Part shown: piece by piece, positions 24,227 to 32,259 of the stretch | How positions within the stretch are numbered: position 1 is the stretch's first letter | Layout: the number at the start of each line of letters is the position of its first letter | Notes under the pieces: model-generated | Seen by the model: only the letters and a program-made list of their open reading frames with translations | The model's database searches: none | Told to the model about the DNA's origin: nothing | Assembly (NCBI GenBank): GCA_905235535.1 | Contig: CAJOLS010000007.1 | Coordinates: forward strand, 1-35,872 | Origin: an uncultured Bacteroidales bacterium | Lineage (GTDB): Bacteria > Bacteroidota > Bacteroidia > Bacteroidales > UBA932 | Reading direction: 5' to 3' | Length of the DNA stretch: 35,872 bases | Program-made: the position numbers and the translations under genes

Positions 24227-24823
24227 ATGGAATATCTTAGCTTATTCGTCAAGTCCATCTTCGTGGACAACATGATCTTCGCTTACTTCCTGGGAATGTG
24301 TTCGTTCCTGGCAGTATCGAAGAATGTAAAAACGGCGGCTGGCCTGGGTGTCGCGGTTATCGCCGTGCTCCTGATCACGCTTCCCGTCAACTACCTGCTC
24401 AACACCTATGTGCTGGCTCCCGACGCCCTCATCGAGGGAGTGGACCTGAGTTTCCTCAGCTTCATCGTGTTCATCGCCGTCATCGCCGCCATCGTGCAGA
24501 TTGTGGAAATGCTGGTAGAAAAGTTCTCTCCCGAGCTCTACTCCGCCCTGGGTATCTTCCTGCCTCTGATTGCCGTGAACTGCGCCATCCTGGGCGGTTC
24601 CCTCTTCATGCAGCAGAAAGACTTCCTCAACATCGGCGAAGCCACCGTTTACGCCCTGGGTTCCGGCTTCGGCTGGTTCCTGGCCATCGTATCCCTGGCC
24701 GCCATCCGGGAGAAGATGAGCTACTCCAACGTCCCCGCCGCCCTCAAGGGCCTGGGTATCACCTTCATCACCGTGGGTCTGATGGGCATCGCCTTCATGA
24801 CCTTCATGGGCATTTCACTGTAA
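24227..24823 (+). CDS. nqrE: Na+-NQR subunit E
   Basis: A 198-residue membrane protein of the NqrE/RnfA family with six hydrophobic segments. Visible signatures are [21 protein letters not shown] near the N-terminus and [16 protein letters not shown] in the middle, each with the cysteine expected for the intramembrane iron-sulfur centre shared with NqrD. It lies 9 nt after nqrD and 15 nt before nqrF. Confidence 0.94.
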   Translation: MEYLSLFVKSIFVDNMIFAYFLGMCSFLAVSKNVKTAAGLGVAVIAVLLITLPVNYLLNTYVLAPDALIEGVDLSFLSFIVFIAVIAAIVQIVEMLVEKFSPELYSALGIFLPLIAVNCAILGGSLFMQQKDFLNIGEATVYALGSGFGWFLAIVSLAAIREKMSYSNVPAALKGLGITFITVGLMGIAFMTFMGISL

Positions 24824-24838
24824 AGGAGGACCAAGATT

Positions 24839-26113
24839 ATGGGAAATACAATTATTTTCTCCATCATCGTCATTACCGTAGTGACTTTGATCCTGGTCGC
24901 CCTCCTGTTGGTGATCAAAGCTGCCGTCACTCCTTCCGGTACCGTTAAGATCAACATCAACGACGGCACCAAGGAGCTGGAAGTCACTCCGGGCGGAGAC
25001 GTTATGCACACCCTGGCCGATCACGGCATCTTCCTTCCCTCCGCCTGCGGCGGCAAGGCCAACTGCGGCCAGTGCAAACTCCAGGTACTGGAAGGCGGCG
25101 GAACCATCCTTCCCACCGAAACGGGCTTCTTCTCCCGCAAGCAGATCAAGGAAGGCTGGCGTCTGGGCTGCCAGGTGAAGGTTAAGGACAACATCCAGAT
25201 TGCTGTTCCGGAGAGCGCCCTCAGCGTGAAGAAACTCGAGTGCGAGGTTATCTCCAACGAGAACGTGGCCACCTTCATCAAGGAATTCACCGTGCGCCTG
25301 CCCGAGGGCGAGCACATCGACTTCAAGTCCGGTGAGTACATCCAGATTGACATTCCAGAGTATGAGGCCGATTTCTCCGACATGGGCGTGGCCGATATCT
25401 ACAAGGGTGACTGGGAAAAGTACGGCATCACTTCCCTGAAGTTCAAGAATACCGTTCCCACCATCCGTGCCTATTCCATGGCCTCGTATCCGGCCGAAAA
25501 GGACCTCATCAAGCTGAACGTGCGTATCGCAACCCCTCCGTTCGACCGCACCCAGCCCAAGGGCGTGTTCAAGTTCGTCCCCGGTGTTCCTCCGGGAATC
25601 GCCTCCACCTACGTGTTCTCCCGCAAGCCGGGTGACAAGGTGATGATTTCCGGCCCTTACGGAGAATTCCTCCTCCCCAAGGAAGACCCGGACAGCCAGG
25701 AATACATCTTCGTGGGCGGTGGCGCCGGTATGGCTCCCCTCCGCAGCCACATCATGCACCTGTTCAAGACCCTCAAGACCAAGAAGGAAGTTCACTTCTT
25801 CTATGGCGCCCGCGCCCTGGTGGAAGCCTTCTACCTGGAAGATTTCGCAGAAATCGAGAAGGACTTCCCGAATTTTCACTTCCACCTGGCCCTGGACCGT
25901 CCGGACCCTGCAGCCGATGCCGCAGGCGTGAAATACACCGCCGGCTTCGTGCACAACGTGATGAACGAGACCTACCTCAAGGACCACGAGGCCCCCGAGG
26001 ACATCAAGTACTTCATGTGCGGCCCGCCTATGATGACCAAGTGCGTTGTGGACCTCCTGGACTCCTTGGGAGTGGCTCCCGAGAGCATCCTGTTCGACAA
26101 CTTCGGCGGTTAA
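24839..26113 (+). CDS. nqrF: Na+-NQR subunit F (NADH dehydrogenase, FAD, 2Fe-2S)
   Basis: A 424-residue subunit that takes electrons from NADH. An N-terminal membrane helix (about 5-27) is followed by a ferredoxin domain with C70, C76, C79 and C111 as 2Fe-2S ligands. Next is an FAD domain with RAYSMASYP, and an NADH-binding domain with GGGAGMAPLRSH and MCGPPMM. Full length. It is the last gene of the operon, followed at 26131-26162 by a strong hairpin. AAAGGAGG just upstream of its ATG is one of the few good Shine-Dalgarno matches in the window. Confidence 0.96.
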   Translation: MGNTIIFSIIVITVVTLILVALLLVIKAAVTPSGTVKININDGTKELEVTPGGDVMHTLADHGIFLPSACGGKANCGQCKLQVLEGGGTILPTETGFFSRKQIKEGWRLGCQVKVKDNIQIAVPESALSVKKLECEVISNENVATFIKEFTVRLPEGEHIDFKSGEYIQIDIPEYEADFSDMGVADIYKGDWEKYGITSLKFKNTVPTIRAYSMASYPAEKDLIKLNVRIATPPFDRTQPKGVFKFVPGVPPGIASTYVFSRKPGDKVMISGPYGEFLLPKEDPDSQEYIFVGGGAGMAPLRSHIMHLFKTLKTKKEVHFFYGARALVEAFYLEDFAEIEKDFPNFHFHLALDRPDPAADAAGVKYTAGFVHNVMNETYLKDHEAPEDIKYFMCGPPMMTKCVVDLLDSLGVAPESILFDNFGG

Positions 26114-26130
26114 CCGTCCTTTCAAGCATC

Positions 26131-26162
26131 AAAAAACCCGGCTCGTTGGAGCCGGGTTTTTT
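26131..26162. terminator. Bidirectional terminator between nqrF and the DUF47 gene
   Basis: AAAAAACCCGGCTC pairs with GAGCCGGGTTTTTT across a GTTG loop: 8 GC-rich pairs flanked by A6/T6, so it can end transcripts from both convergent sides. Confidence 0.92.
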
Positions 26163-26179
26163 GTTATTTGCCGATAAAG

Positions 26180-26821
26180 CTAATTGTCGTAGCGCATCAG
26201 CAGGATACGGATGCAGTCCGAAACGTGTTTTTCCGAATCCGTTGCCTTTTCGTAAAGCTCTGCCAGGTTCTTGTACTTGGTCATTTCCCTCAGATCCGGT
26301 TCTTCAGAAAAGATGTAGCCCACATAAGCCTCGTAGGCCTCGTCGGCATCGTGCTCCAGTTCTGTGACGCGGTCTGCCTGCAGCTGGATGGCCGATGCAT
26401 TCTTCTTGACATCCCTCAGGAGCGGGAAAACCTGCCGGAGGGCGCTGGCCTCGTCCAAAATGATGCGGGCCAAGTCCTGAAGCTGGGGGTCTATCTTGGC
26501 GGGATTATAGATGTTAATGGCGTTGGAGGCGTCTTTGATAACGTCCAGGGCGTCGTCCAGGGCCATGGCAATGGTGCTCAGTTCCCTTCGCACACCGGCA
26601 CGCAGGGGCAACGCCCGCTGCACTTCCCGGAATTCCGTGAGCATGGCGTCTCCCTTGTGCTCGTTATTCCGGATTTCGTAGAACAACTTCCTCCAGTTGG
26701 CCGGATCCAGCGTCTGTTGCATTTCACAAAGGAGCCGGGAACTCTCTTCCAAAAGCCCTGCCTGGCTTTCAAAGATGGGGACAAGCTCCCGCATGGGGTA
26801 GAAAAATCTCGCAAGATTCAT
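26180..26821 (-). CDS. DUF47 family PhoU-like protein
   Basis: A 213-residue, all-helical protein of the DUF47/PhoU-like family, which usually accompanies PiT-type phosphate transporters. Typical parts are FFYPMRELVPIFESQAGLL near the N-terminus, EIRNNEHKGDAML (E/D metal ligands), LDDALDVIKDASNAINIY in the middle and ITELEHDADEA-like VTELEHDADEAY further on. The start at 26821 (MNLARFFYP) fits homologues; the frame is open upstream to 26965 but that part is AT-rich leader. Unlike the common arrangement, no pit gene is next to it on this strand. It shares a terminator with the nqr operon. Confidence 0.85.
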   Translation of the reverse strand: MNLARFFYPMRELVPIFESQAGLLEESSRLLCEMQQTLDPANWRKLFYEIRNNEHKGDAMLTEFREVQRALPLRAGVRRELSTIAMALDDALDVIKDASNAINIYNPAKIDPQLQDLARIILDEASALRQVFPLLRDVKKNASAIQLQADRVTELEHDADEAYEAYVGYIFSEEPDLREMTKYKNLAELYEKATDSEKHVSDCIRILLMRYDN

Positions 26822-26839
26822 AAGAAAAATATTTTTTTC

Positions 26840-26855
26840 AACCGATTTTTCGGTT
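26840..26855. repeat. Small palindrome in the DUF47 leader
   Basis: AACCGA, TTTT, TCGGTT: a 6-bp inverted repeat 18 nt upstream of the DUF47 start. It could be an operator or a weak hairpin in the leader. Confidence 0.4.
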
Positions 26856-26912
26856 AAAACAAAAAAACTTTCGCCACATTCGGTGGAAACAGCAATACTT
26901 TTTTTACGATGC

Positions 26913-26944
26913 TTGCAAGTTTGGTGCTCTCGTGTGTAGCTTTG
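26913..26944 (+). promoter_or_regulatory. Promoter of the fimbrial lipoprotein genes
   Basis: TAGCTTTG at 26937-26944 matches TAnnTTTG, with TTGC 20 nt upstream. It lies 24 nt before the ATG at 26969. Confidence 0.5.
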
Positions 26945-26968
26945 CCCAAGACCAAAAAACCGCAAACC

Positions 26969-28006
26969 ATGTCACGAAGAAACAAAACAGGCCGGACTTC
27001 TACGCTATTACACCCGATTATTCTGCACCAATTCAAAGGCTGCAAGTCTGCAGCCATCCTAACTGCCATCCTGCAGGTTCCGGCCTTTTTTTCTTCGTGC
27101 GAACACGTAACATACAGTACGGAGGCTCACACCAAACCACAAATTTATATACAATGGACAAAAAATACAACAGCGGATGCCATCGATTTATTCTTTTTTG
27201 ACACCCTCGGGGCCCAGAAACTGGACACCTACCAACAGATTCTGGACGTACAGGGCCCCTATCATCCGTACGGGGTATCGGGTGCGGGAGCCAAAAGGCT
27301 GGTGGCCCTGTCCGGCACCGCCGGGCTCACGGACCCCTGGCTGGACATCCTCAATTACGGCAGCCTGTGCAAGAAAACCTACCGGCTGGAAGAGGAAGAC
27401 CTGGGTGCGCCCCGGCTGGTAGCCGAGACCCTTCTGGACCAGGGCGCCTCCCGGGTAACCCTCCTGAACCTGCAGCCCATGCTTTCCCAAATCCGGATCC
27501 GCTCCGTCTCCTGCGACTTCAGCGGCAGACCGTACACCGGCAAGTTCTTTTCCAATAGCAAGCTTTATCTCACCTATGCCGGAACGGAATACAAACCGCT
27601 GGGACCGGGAGGCGGACATCCGGTTTCCTGGATCAATGCCGGGGCGCTGGACAGCCTGGCTACCCTGGCCCTTCCCCGCCCGGAGATGGTGCTGCAAAAG
27701 GGTCTGGGAGACATCGGCCCTTCCAGGCAGTACCCGGACATACGCTTTTATTGCTACGCCAATCCGGGCATAGAGGAGGGAATTCCCCGCACCAGGCTGG
27801 TGCTGGAAGGCACGGTGGACGGACATCTGTGCTATTATCCCATAGAGATTCCCCATCTGGAAGCAGGGAAGGTTTACAGCTACGACATAACCCTCCGGCG
27901 TATGGGTTCCCCGGACCCGGACATTCCCGTCTCCAGCGACGCCGTGCTGGTAGAAACCCTTACCGTTCCCTGGGAAACCCGGGAACCAAGTACCGTAACA
28001 TTCTGA
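26969..28006 (+). CDS. Fimbrial-type lipoprotein, Mfa2/FimB-like
   Basis: A 345-residue exported lipoprotein. A long basic N-terminus leads to a hydrophobic stretch and a lipobox (VPAFFSSC), so the mature Cys is near residue 43. After it, AIDLFFFDTLGAQKLDTYQQ resembles the opening beta strand of the FimB/Mfa2 fimbrial anchor family, followed by beta-rich sequence (YSYDITLRRMG near the C-terminus). Such proteins anchor or regulate fimbriae on the outer membrane in Bacteroidales. It lies 2 nt before a second fimbrial-type gene. The start at 26969 is placed after the promoter; family assignment is by pattern only. Confidence 0.65.
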   Translation: MSRRNKTGRTSTLLHPIILHQFKGCKSAAILTAILQVPAFFSSCEHVTYSTEAHTKPQIYIQWTKNTTADAIDLFFFDTLGAQKLDTYQQILDVQGPYHPYGVSGAGAKRLVALSGTAGLTDPWLDILNYGSLCKKTYRLEEEDLGAPRLVAETLLDQGASRVTLLNLQPMLSQIRIRSVSCDFSGRPYTGKFFSNSKLYLTYAGTEYKPLGPGGGHPVSWINAGALDSLATLALPRPEMVLQKGLGDIGPSRQYPDIRFYCYANPGIEEGIPRTRLVLEGTVDGHLCYYPIEIPHLEAGKVYSYDITLRRMGSPDPDIPVSSDAVLVETLTVPWETREPSTVTF

Positions 28007-28008
28007 TT

Positions 28009-28995
28009 ATGAAAAAGTTTTTTCTTATCCTCGTGGTCGTTCTGGCCGCCTGCTCCCGGGAGCGGGAGCCTTTGGTATCCATCGCACTCATCCTAAACCC
28101 GCAAGGCCTTCCCGCCACCCGCGCAGGCGACCCGGACGACACCCGCATCTCCGACTATAACCTCTACATCTTCAACGCCTTCGGCATTTTGGAAGAGAGG
28201 GTCTATGTCCCCTACCGTTCCCTCAAAACGGTGGGAGGAAAGGTCCAGTACAACACCAGGCTTCTGAGGGATGTCCCCTATACCATCCTGGCCACGGCCA
28301 ACCTGGGATACGAACTCCCCTTCCGCACCCTGGAGGAGGCCCGGGCATACCGCTACCACATGGCCTACCCGGACGAATTCTCGCAGGGCCTTCCCATGGC
28401 CGCCTTCCTGCAGGAAGTGACCGTCGGGGACGACAGTTTCCTGGAAATACCCTTAGAGCGCCTGATGGCCCGCATTGAACTGAGCATAGACCGCAGCCAG
28501 CTGCAGGCCGATGTCCAGTTCCAGGTGACGGACGTGCGGGTGGGCGCCTGCCCTTCCTCGGTGCAGCTGATAGGTCCCAGCAAGGTGAGCGGCCCGCAGG
28601 AAACCTTCAACCGGGGCTATTCCAAGACTGGTTCTGAGGTGAGCGCCCTCAACGAAAGCTCCGGGGCGGGCATGAGCCGGAGCGTGAACGTGTACCTGCT
28701 GGAAAACTGCCAGGGAGACCTCCTGGACAACGTCCTCACAGACAGCGGCAAAGTCTTTGCCGACGGCACCTACCAGAACATCTGCTCCTATATAGAATTA
28801 AAGGCCGAGTACCACTCTCCCGCCCATCATACCCGGGTGGGAGACAGAATCCTCTATCGCTTCTATCTGGGGGAATCCCTGAACAATTTTGACGTATTCC
28901 GGAACACCTGGTACCGGATTACGGTGTGTCCCCGCGGGGACGGCCTGGGAGAGGACGGCTGGAGGGTTAACAAAGAGGCTCTGACAGATTCCTGA
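28009..28995 (+). CDS. Fimbrial-type lipoprotein (DUF4906/Mfa-like)
   Basis: A 328-residue lipoprotein with signal peptide MKKFFLILVVVLAAC (lipobox LAAC, mature Cys at 15). DTRISDYNLYIFNAFGILEE near residue 45 and FRNTWYRITVCPRGDGLGED at the C-terminus match fimbrillin-related lipoproteins of Bacteroidales, in which the latter is the last beta strand region. NVYLLENCQGD is also typical. It probably acts with the preceding gene in a fimbrial assembly; no usher or major fimbrillin is adjacent. Its 3' end overlaps that of rfbD by 29 bp in convergent orientation, with no terminator seen. Confidence 0.7.
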   Translation: MKKFFLILVVVLAACSREREPLVSIALILNPQGLPATRAGDPDDTRISDYNLYIFNAFGILEERVYVPYRSLKTVGGKVQYNTRLLRDVPYTILATANLGYELPFRTLEEARAYRYHMAYPDEFSQGLPMAAFLQEVTVGDDSFLEIPLERLMARIELSIDRSQLQADVQFQVTDVRVGACPSSVQLIGPSKVSGPQETFNRGYSKTGSEVSALNESSGAGMSRSVNVYLLENCQGDLLDNVLTDSGKVFADGTYQNICSYIELKAEYHSPAHHTRVGDRILYRFYLGESLNNFDVFRNTWYRITVCPRGDGLGEDGWRVNKEALTDS

Positions 28996-29914
28996 CGCAC
29001 TTTTTCAGGGAATCCGTCCAATAAGGGATGCGAAGGCCGAAGGCTTCCTTGATTTTGGTTTTGTCCAGGACGGAATAGGCGGGCCGATGGACTTTGGACG
29101 GGAATTCGTCGCTGTGGCAGGGCTGGATGTCGCAGGCCGCATGGCCGGCGTATTCTGCGATCATTTTGGCAAAGTCGTACCAGGAGCAGACGCCTTCGTT
29201 GGAGAAATGATAGATGCCGGTGAAAGATTCTTCGCTTCGCTCAGAATGACAGGAAGCAGAATGACAGAGGATAGCGACAATGGCTTCTGCCAGGTCTCCG
29301 GCATAGGTGGGGGTTCCCACCTGGTCGAAAACTACCTTCAGGGAAGGTTTTTCGGCCGTGAGGCGCAGCATGGTCTTGACGAAGTTCTTGCCGTATTCGC
29401 TGTAGAGCCAGGCCGTACGGATAATCACGTGGCGCACTCCGCTGCGGAGGATGGCTTCTTCCCCGTGCAGCTTGGTGCGGCCATAAGCGCCCGTAGGAGT
29501 GCCCTTCTGATCTTCCCGGCAGGGCATATTATAAGGTTCTGCCCCAAAGACATAATCCGTAGAAATATGCACCAGCAGGCCATCCACCTCATTCATGGCT
29601 ACAGCCAGGTTCTCCACCGCCCTGGCATTCAGGAGCTCCGCCAGAGGCTCGTTGTCCTCGGCCGCATCCACATTGGTATAGGCGGCGCAGTTGATGATGG
29701 TATCTATCTGATGCTCTTCCACAAACGCCTTCACGGCCGATACGTCCGCAATATCCAGGAAGAGCGTGTCCGGTGCTTCTGCCACATCGGTGTAAACAAC
29801 GGAGAGATTCTTCACTCCGTTCAGAATGACAGGGTTGTCATCCTGAGCGTTAGCGAAGGATCTTCTAAGGCACATGCCCAGTTGGCCGCAGCCGCCGGTT
29901 ACCAGGATCTTCAT
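28967..29914 (-). CDS. rfbD: dTDP-4-dehydrorhamnose reductase
   Basis: A 315-residue SDR-family enzyme that makes dTDP-L-rhamnose. Recognisable parts are the NAD(P) loop VTGGCGQLG, INCAAYTNVDAAE, HISTDYVFG, the Y-x3-K pair in AYGRTK, RTAWLYSEYGKNF and GIYHFSNEGVCSWYDFA. Two segments are foreign to the family. Residues about 19-38 (NAQDDNPVILNGVKNLS) and about 220-232 (CHSERSEESFTG) are translated copies of a dispersed palindromic repeat inserted in frame. They replace surface regions, and the frame is intact, so the enzyme may still work. It is the last gene of the operon, overlapping rfbC by 4 nt. Confidence 0.93.
   Translation of the reverse strand: MKILVTGGCGQLGMCLRRSFANAQDDNPVILNGVKNLSVVYTDVAEAPDTLFLDIADVSAVKAFVEEHQIDTIINCAAYTNVDAAEDNEPLAELLNARAVENLAVAMNEVDGLLVHISTDYVFGAEPYNMPCREDQKGTPTGAYGRTKLHGEEAILRSGVRHVIIRTAWLYSEYGKNFVKTMLRLTAEKPSLKVVFDQVGTPTYAGDLAEAIVAILCHSASCHSERSEESFTGIYHFSNEGVCSWYDFAKMIAEYAGHAACDIQPCHSDEFPSKVHRPAYSVLDKTKIKEAFGLRIPYWTDSLKKCVRNLSEPLC
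29223..29268. repeat. Dispersed palindromic repeat inside rfbD (C-terminal copy)
   Basis: Contains AGATTCTTCGCTTCGCTCAG followed by AATGACAGG, read on the coding strand as CHSERSEES. The same core recurs at about 29804-29832 and, inverted, at about 33787-33817. Confidence 0.7.
29804..29864. repeat. Paired palindromic repeats inside rfbD (N-terminal copy)
   Basis: Two facing units, AGATTCTTCACTCCGTTCAG (from 29805) and its degenerate inverted partner ending AGGATCT (to 29864), are joined by a short spacer. They are translated as AQDD and NGVKNLS. The paired arrangement resembles REP/BIME elements. Confidence 0.7.
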
Positions 29915-30492
29915 TCTGCGTAATAGTCTATGTTATAATCGAAGAGGTCTTTTGCATCGGCCAGAAAAGGATGATGCCTGTCCTTCCCGGAAAGAAGGAT
30001 GGCCTCTTCCGGAAGGCCCCACTCAATGCCCAGGGAAGGGTCGTTCCAGGCTATAGCCCCCTCTGCCGAAGGTTCATAGAGGCAGTCGCACTTGTACTGG
30101 AACACGGCCTCCGGGCTAAGGACCGAAAAGCCATGGGCAAAGCCACGGGGAATGAAAAACTGACGGTGGTTCTCTCCGGAAAGTTCGCAGGAGACATACT
30201 TCCCGAACCAGGGGGAACCGCGGCGGATATCCACCGCCACGTCCAGCACCCGGCCGGAAACCACCCTCACCAGCTTGCTCTGGGCAAACCGGCCCTTCTG
30301 GTAATGCAGACCACGCAGCACGCCGTACCGGCTCTTGCTCTCGTTGTCCTGTACAAAGCGGACGGGCCGGCCCACGGCGGCATCGAAATCCCGCTGGTTC
30401 CAGCTTTCCATAAAATAACCCCTCTCATCCCCGAACACCTTGGGTTCCAGGATGAGCAAACCGGGAATGGCTGTTCTGATTACCTCTATCAT
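29911..30492 (-). CDS. rfbC: dTDP-4-dehydrorhamnose 3,5-epimerase
   Basis: A 193-residue cupin enzyme of dTDP-rhamnose synthesis. The catalytic His is H63 in RGLHYQ and the catalytic Tyr is Y133 in VFQYKCD, the same numbering as in characterised RmlC. FGDERGYFMESWN near the start and FFIPRGFAHGF are family signatures. It is complete, overlaps rfbD by ATGA, and is 16 nt downstream of a glycosyltransferase gene. rfbA and rfbB are not in the window, so dTDP-glucose synthesis genes lie elsewhere. Confidence 0.95.
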   Translation of the reverse strand: MIEVIRTAIPGLLILEPKVFGDERGYFMESWNQRDFDAAVGRPVRFVQDNESKSRYGVLRGLHYQKGRFAQSKLVRVVSGRVLDVAVDIRRGSPWFGKYVSCELSGENHRQFFIPRGFAHGFSVLSPEAVFQYKCDCLYEPSAEGAIAWNDPSLGIEWGLPEEAILLSGKDRHHPFLADAKDLFDYNIDYYAE

Positions 30493-30508
30493 ATCCCTGC
30501 AAAGTTAC

Positions 30509-31420
30509 CTAAAAATGATGAGTCGCCAAAAAACACTTCAGGACAAGCTGCTGCACCAGCAGCACGCGCCGCCCAGGCATCCAAGGCAGCCGGTGCGCCT
30601 CTTCATACAGGAAAGGATATTCCTTAAAGAGGTTATGGTCGTAACGGTATGCCATGCAGGAGGCGCGAAGGATGATATCGGCCTTCACCACTTCCACTTC
30701 GGGGCCGCCGTTCACATACAAATCCAGCATGTTCCGGGCAGACTGCAGCCGCCGGAGGGGCCGGGCATCCCGCGTAACGGAAGTGGGATTGTCCCGGCGG
30801 TAATGGATAAGCGGAACGCTCAATTGGGCGATGGAAGCGGCTCTCCAGATAAGCTGCGTGGAATAGACTATATCCTCATGCATGCCAAAACGCGGCACGA
30901 AAATATCCTTATACAGTTCCTTCCGGGCCATCTTGGTCCAGATATAGCCATAAGCCGTATAATTATACAGGCGCAGCATCCACTTCTGCTTGTTTTCCAC
31001 AGAATAGGCCTTTTCCCGCTCCAGTTTGCTGCGATGGCCGTATTCTTTCCAGAAATCACAATACACCAGGTCTGCTCCGGTCTGGACGGCTTTCTCCACC
31101 ATCCGCCCTACGGCGTCCGGTTCCATCCAGTCGTCGGCATCCAAGTGCATGATGAATTCACCCGCAGCCACCTCCAAACCGGATTTCCTTGCCCTGGGAA
31201 GCCCGGCGTTTTCTTTATTGACAATCTTTACTTTACGCTCCGGATATCGTGCCACGACATCGGCCAGCCGTTCCATGGAATGGTCCCGGGTGCCGTCGTT
31301 CACAAAGATGCACTCCAGATTGGGATATGTCTGCCCCAAGAGAGACTCTGCACAGCGGCCGATGTAGTCCTCAACCCCATAGACAGGCACAATCACAGAA
31401 ACCAAAGGATACTGTTTCAT
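30509..31420 (-). CDS. Family 2 glycosyltransferase
   Basis: A 303-residue GT2 (GT-A fold) enzyme, beginning VSVIVPVYGVEDYIGRCAES. The nucleotide-sugar site shows as FVNDGTRDHS and NAGLPRARKSGL, and the metal-binding DXD as LDADDWM at D94-D97. The rest is typical of capsule/O-antigen transferases, with a C-terminal helical tail and no clear membrane segment. It overlaps the preceding gene by one base (TGATG) and precedes rfbC, so it probably adds a sugar to a surface polysaccharide. Acceptor and donor cannot be inferred. Confidence 0.9.
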   Translation of the reverse strand: MKQYPLVSVIVPVYGVEDYIGRCAESLLGQTYPNLECIFVNDGTRDHSMERLADVVARYPERKVKIVNKENAGLPRARKSGLEVAAGEFIMHLDADDWMEPDAVGRMVEKAVQTGADLVYCDFWKEYGHRSKLEREKAYSVENKQKWMLRLYNYTAYGYIWTKMARKELYKDIFVPRFGMHEDIVYSTQLIWRAASIAQLSVPLIHYRRDNPTSVTRDARPLRRLQSARNMLDLYVNGGPEVEVVKADIILRASCMAYRYDHNLFKEYPFLYEEAHRLPWMPGRRVLLVQQLVLKCFLATHHF

Positions 31421-32259
31421 CAGATAATGTTTTGAAAACGGTCCGGAATGCGGACCACAATCTTAAGGCCGAACATACCCGGCTTGTTCCAGGCATAGGG
31501 CGGCCGGGCTATCTTCTGTACAAAACGGGCGAAGGCCGTCCAGGGCTCGAAAGCGCGGGCCTTGAGGTCTGTCACCAGGCGGATGGCGCGGGAACGCTTC
31601 TGCATGTGGCGTCCCCAGCCCTGGGCCAGGCGGTCCTGGTCCTGGAAACGGTCCTGAAGGCGCTTCATGTCAAAATAGCCAAAGTGGAACAGGTACAAAT
31701 CCTTCACAATGTGGAAGTTATGTCCCTTGATGCGATGAAAGCCGCTGCCCCAGGTATAGGGCTCCGCCAGGATGGACGGCTTGGTGTAGCGGGTCCCTAT
31801 CTGGGCGTAATGCCGCTGCTGCAGGAAGGGCCTGTCTTCCGTTACATCGGGTTCCTCTCCCAACTTCTGGCCAAAATCCAGGCCCAGGCCGGAGGCCGAA
31901 CCCTTTACCTTGAGCCCGCCCAGGAACTCCGCCAGCGTTTTTCCCAGCCTGGGATCTACGATGACGAACTCGTCGGCATCCACGCCGATGACCAGGTCGT
32001 ATCCATCGGCCAGCAGGTGCGCCGCCTTCTCCGAAAGGAATTTGAGCCGGCCTTTTTCGGCCGATATCACGTGGGTGCCAATCTTGGCCACTTTCTCTGC
32101 GTGCGTTCCCTCACAGAAAAACGCAATCTCCTGGTCCAGGCCGTCGAAGAAGATGTACAGATGCTCCTTCCCGCCCAGTTCACGGCTGTAATATTCCACC
32201 CACTTGCGCAGGTAGAAGTCATCGTTCCGGACCATGGTTATGGCAGCTATCCTTTTCAT
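31420..32259 (-). CDS. Glycosyltransferase (GT2/GT92-like, DADEF motif)
   Basis: A 279-residue protein beginning [20 protein letters not shown], typical of the Glyco_tranf_2_4/GT92-like group. A DXD-type motif, GVDADEFV, lies at about 92-99. HYAQIGTRYTKPSIL and GHNFHIVKDLYLFHFGYFD are in the positions of the acceptor/donor loops. No membrane segment is seen. It overlaps uvrA by 4 nt upstream (ATGA) and the next glycosyltransferase by one base, so its translation appears coupled to uvrA. Confidence 0.82.
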   Translation of the reverse strand: MKRIAAITMVRNDDFYLRKWVEYYSRELGGKEHLYIFFDGLDQEIAFFCEGTHAEKVAKIGTHVISAEKGRLKFLSEKAAHLLADGYDLVIGVDADEFVIVDPRLGKTLAEFLGGLKVKGSASGLGLDFGQKLGEEPDVTEDRPFLQQRHYAQIGTRYTKPSILAEPYTWGSGFHRIKGHNFHIVKDLYLFHFGYFDMKRLQDRFQDQDRLAQGWGRHMQKRSRAIRLVTDLKARAFEPWTAFARFVQKIARPPYAWNKPGMFGLKIVVRIPDRFQNII

